Shown: piece by piece, positions 5,395 to 5,937 of the stretch | How the letters are laid out: every line of letters begins with the position of its first letter | Numbering within the stretch: the stretch's first letter is position 1 | From: Rubrivirga sp. | GTDB lineage: Bacteria; Bacteroidota; Rhodothermia; Rhodothermales; Rubricoccaceae | Reading direction: 5' to 3' | Length of the DNA stretch: 5,937 nt | NCBI GenBank assembly: GCA_012269805.1 | Contig: JAAXJP010000234.1 | Location: 1 to 5,937 of the forward strand | The notes under the pieces: generated by a model | What the model was told of the DNA's origin: nothing | The model's database searches: none | What the model saw: only the letters and a program-made list of their open reading frames with translations | Position numbers and translations under genes: made by a program

Positions 5395-5937
5395 CTAGCC
5401 GGCGAGGGGCGCGCGGCCGATGCCCGGCCAGATCCGCACGAGGCCGAACAGGGCGCGCACCACGATCCACCCGCCCGTGATCCACCAGATGAGGGCCAGC
5501 GCACCCGGCGCGCTGGGATCGACGAACGCGAGCCCTGCGGCACCGAGCCCCGTCGCCGCGGCGACGGCGACGGCGAGGTACCGGAAGTCCCCCGTGCCCC
5601 AGTGGACGCCGTCGGTCCCGAACGTGAGCCCGTTGAGCGGGAGGAACACGAGCGACGCCAGCCAGGCCGCCCGGAACACGGCCCGGGCCGACTCGGGCAC
5701 GAGGAGCGCCTCGACGAGCGGCGTCGCCAGCCACAGCGCGAGCGCGAGGGCGAGGCCGACGCCCGCGCTCCACCCGAGCACGACGCGCGCCGCCCGGCGC
5801 GCCGCCACGAGCACGCCGCCGCCCACGAACCCGGCCACCAAGCTCTGGCCCGTCACGGCGAAGGCGTCGAGGAAGAGCGCCGTGAACGCCCACACCTGGC
5901 GGATCGCCTGGTGCGCCGCGCCGGCCTCGGCGCCGGC
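5395..5937 (-). CDS. C-terminal part of a MATE-family (DinF-like) efflux transporter; 5' end outside window
   Basis: The frame stays open from the right edge to TAG 5397-5395, giving 180 residues. The GTG at 5895 is not the real start, because the coding frame and the family pattern continue upstream (AAHQAIRQVWAFTALFLDAF). MATE proteins are inner-membrane exporters with 12 helices driven by Na+ or H+. About five hydrophobic segments are visible, likely helices 8-12. Family hallmarks are AAHQ followed by an aromatic-rich helix, LDAFAVTGQSLVAGFVGGG, and PLNGLTFGTDGVHWGTGDFRYL, which resembles the DinF-type subgroup. The tail after the last helix (IWPGIGRAPLAG) is short. The exported substrate cannot be inferred. 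The gene is read toward the ankyrin gene, with a hairpin between. Confidence 0.9.
   Translation of the reverse strand, partial: AGAEAGAAHQAIRQVWAFTALFLDAFAVTGQSLVAGFVGGGVLVAARRAARVVLGWSAGVGLALALALWLATPLVEALLVPESARAVFRAAWLASLVFLPLNGLTFGTDGVHWGTGDFRYLAVAVAAATGLGAAGLAFVDPSAPGALALIWWITGGWIVVRALFGLVRIWPGIGRAPLAG

Noticed and set aside
4766..5398. 210-codon plus-strand frame across the ankyrin gene
   Set aside because: It is antisense to four regular ankyrin repeats and has no domain of its own.
5267..5893. 208-codon minus-strand frame overlapping the MATE gene in another phase
   Set aside because: It is Arg/Ala/Gly-rich without hydrophobic helices; the 5395-5937 frame carries the MATE signatures and membrane segments.
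5920..5937. GC palindrome-like run at the right edge resembling the intergenic hairpins
   Set aside because: It lies inside the MATE coding frame (Ala/Gly/Glu codons) and lacks the CCGCC/GGCGG arms of the 20-base element.
1..5937. Defence system, biosynthetic cluster, mobile element, CRISPR array or RNA gene
   Set aside because: No transposase, integrase, direct-repeat array, tRNA/rRNA-like segment or group of functionally linked genes was found; the genes look like unrelated single units with uniform composition.

Overview
The window looks like ordinary chromosome from a very high-G+C, Bacteroidota-related bacterium. The best guess is the Rhodothermota, near Rubricoccus/Rubrivirga. This rests on the visibly GC-saturated third codon positions, a secreted enzyme with a type IX secretion (T9SS) type A-like C-terminal sorting domain, a YebC protein with the Bacteroidota-type N-terminus, and TAnnTT-like promoter motifs instead of obvious Shine-Dalgarno sites. 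The taxonomic call is inference from composition and family style, not from a marker gene.

Layout, left to right. Bases 1-309 (+) are the 3' end of a tandem-repeat protein of the LA_2272 surface-repeat type. Bases 407-2188 (+) encode a secreted protein with a signal peptide, a CBM9/DOMON-like domain, an endonuclease/exonuclease/phosphatase domain and a T9SS-type tail; the start is probably TTG. Bases 2296-3021 (+) are yebC. Bases 3109-4710 (+) encode a GNAT-nitrilase fusion (class 12, RimI-like/nitrilase). Bases 4739-5248 (-) encode a small ankyrin-repeat protein, convergent with the fusion gene. Bases 5395-5937 (-) are the 3' part of a MATE-family exporter that runs off the right edge.

The genes do not form an evident pathway. 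Each seems to be its own small transcription unit: gaps of 28-146 bp separate them, most gaps carry a GC hairpin, and a TAGCTTCC-type motif lies 32-35 nt before the start codon of two genes, with a weaker relative before a third. No RNA gene, insertion sequence, CRISPR array, integration site or prophage signal was seen, and no new multigene system.

The most interesting non-coding signal is a near-identical 20-base hairpin (consensus CCGCCTCGRCGCCGMGGCGG). It occurs in three successive intergenic gaps, with a shortened 12-base relative in a fourth. It may be a lineage-specific terminator or a dispersed palindromic repeat. The long open frames opposite the real genes (640 and 626 codons) are codon-bias shadows.
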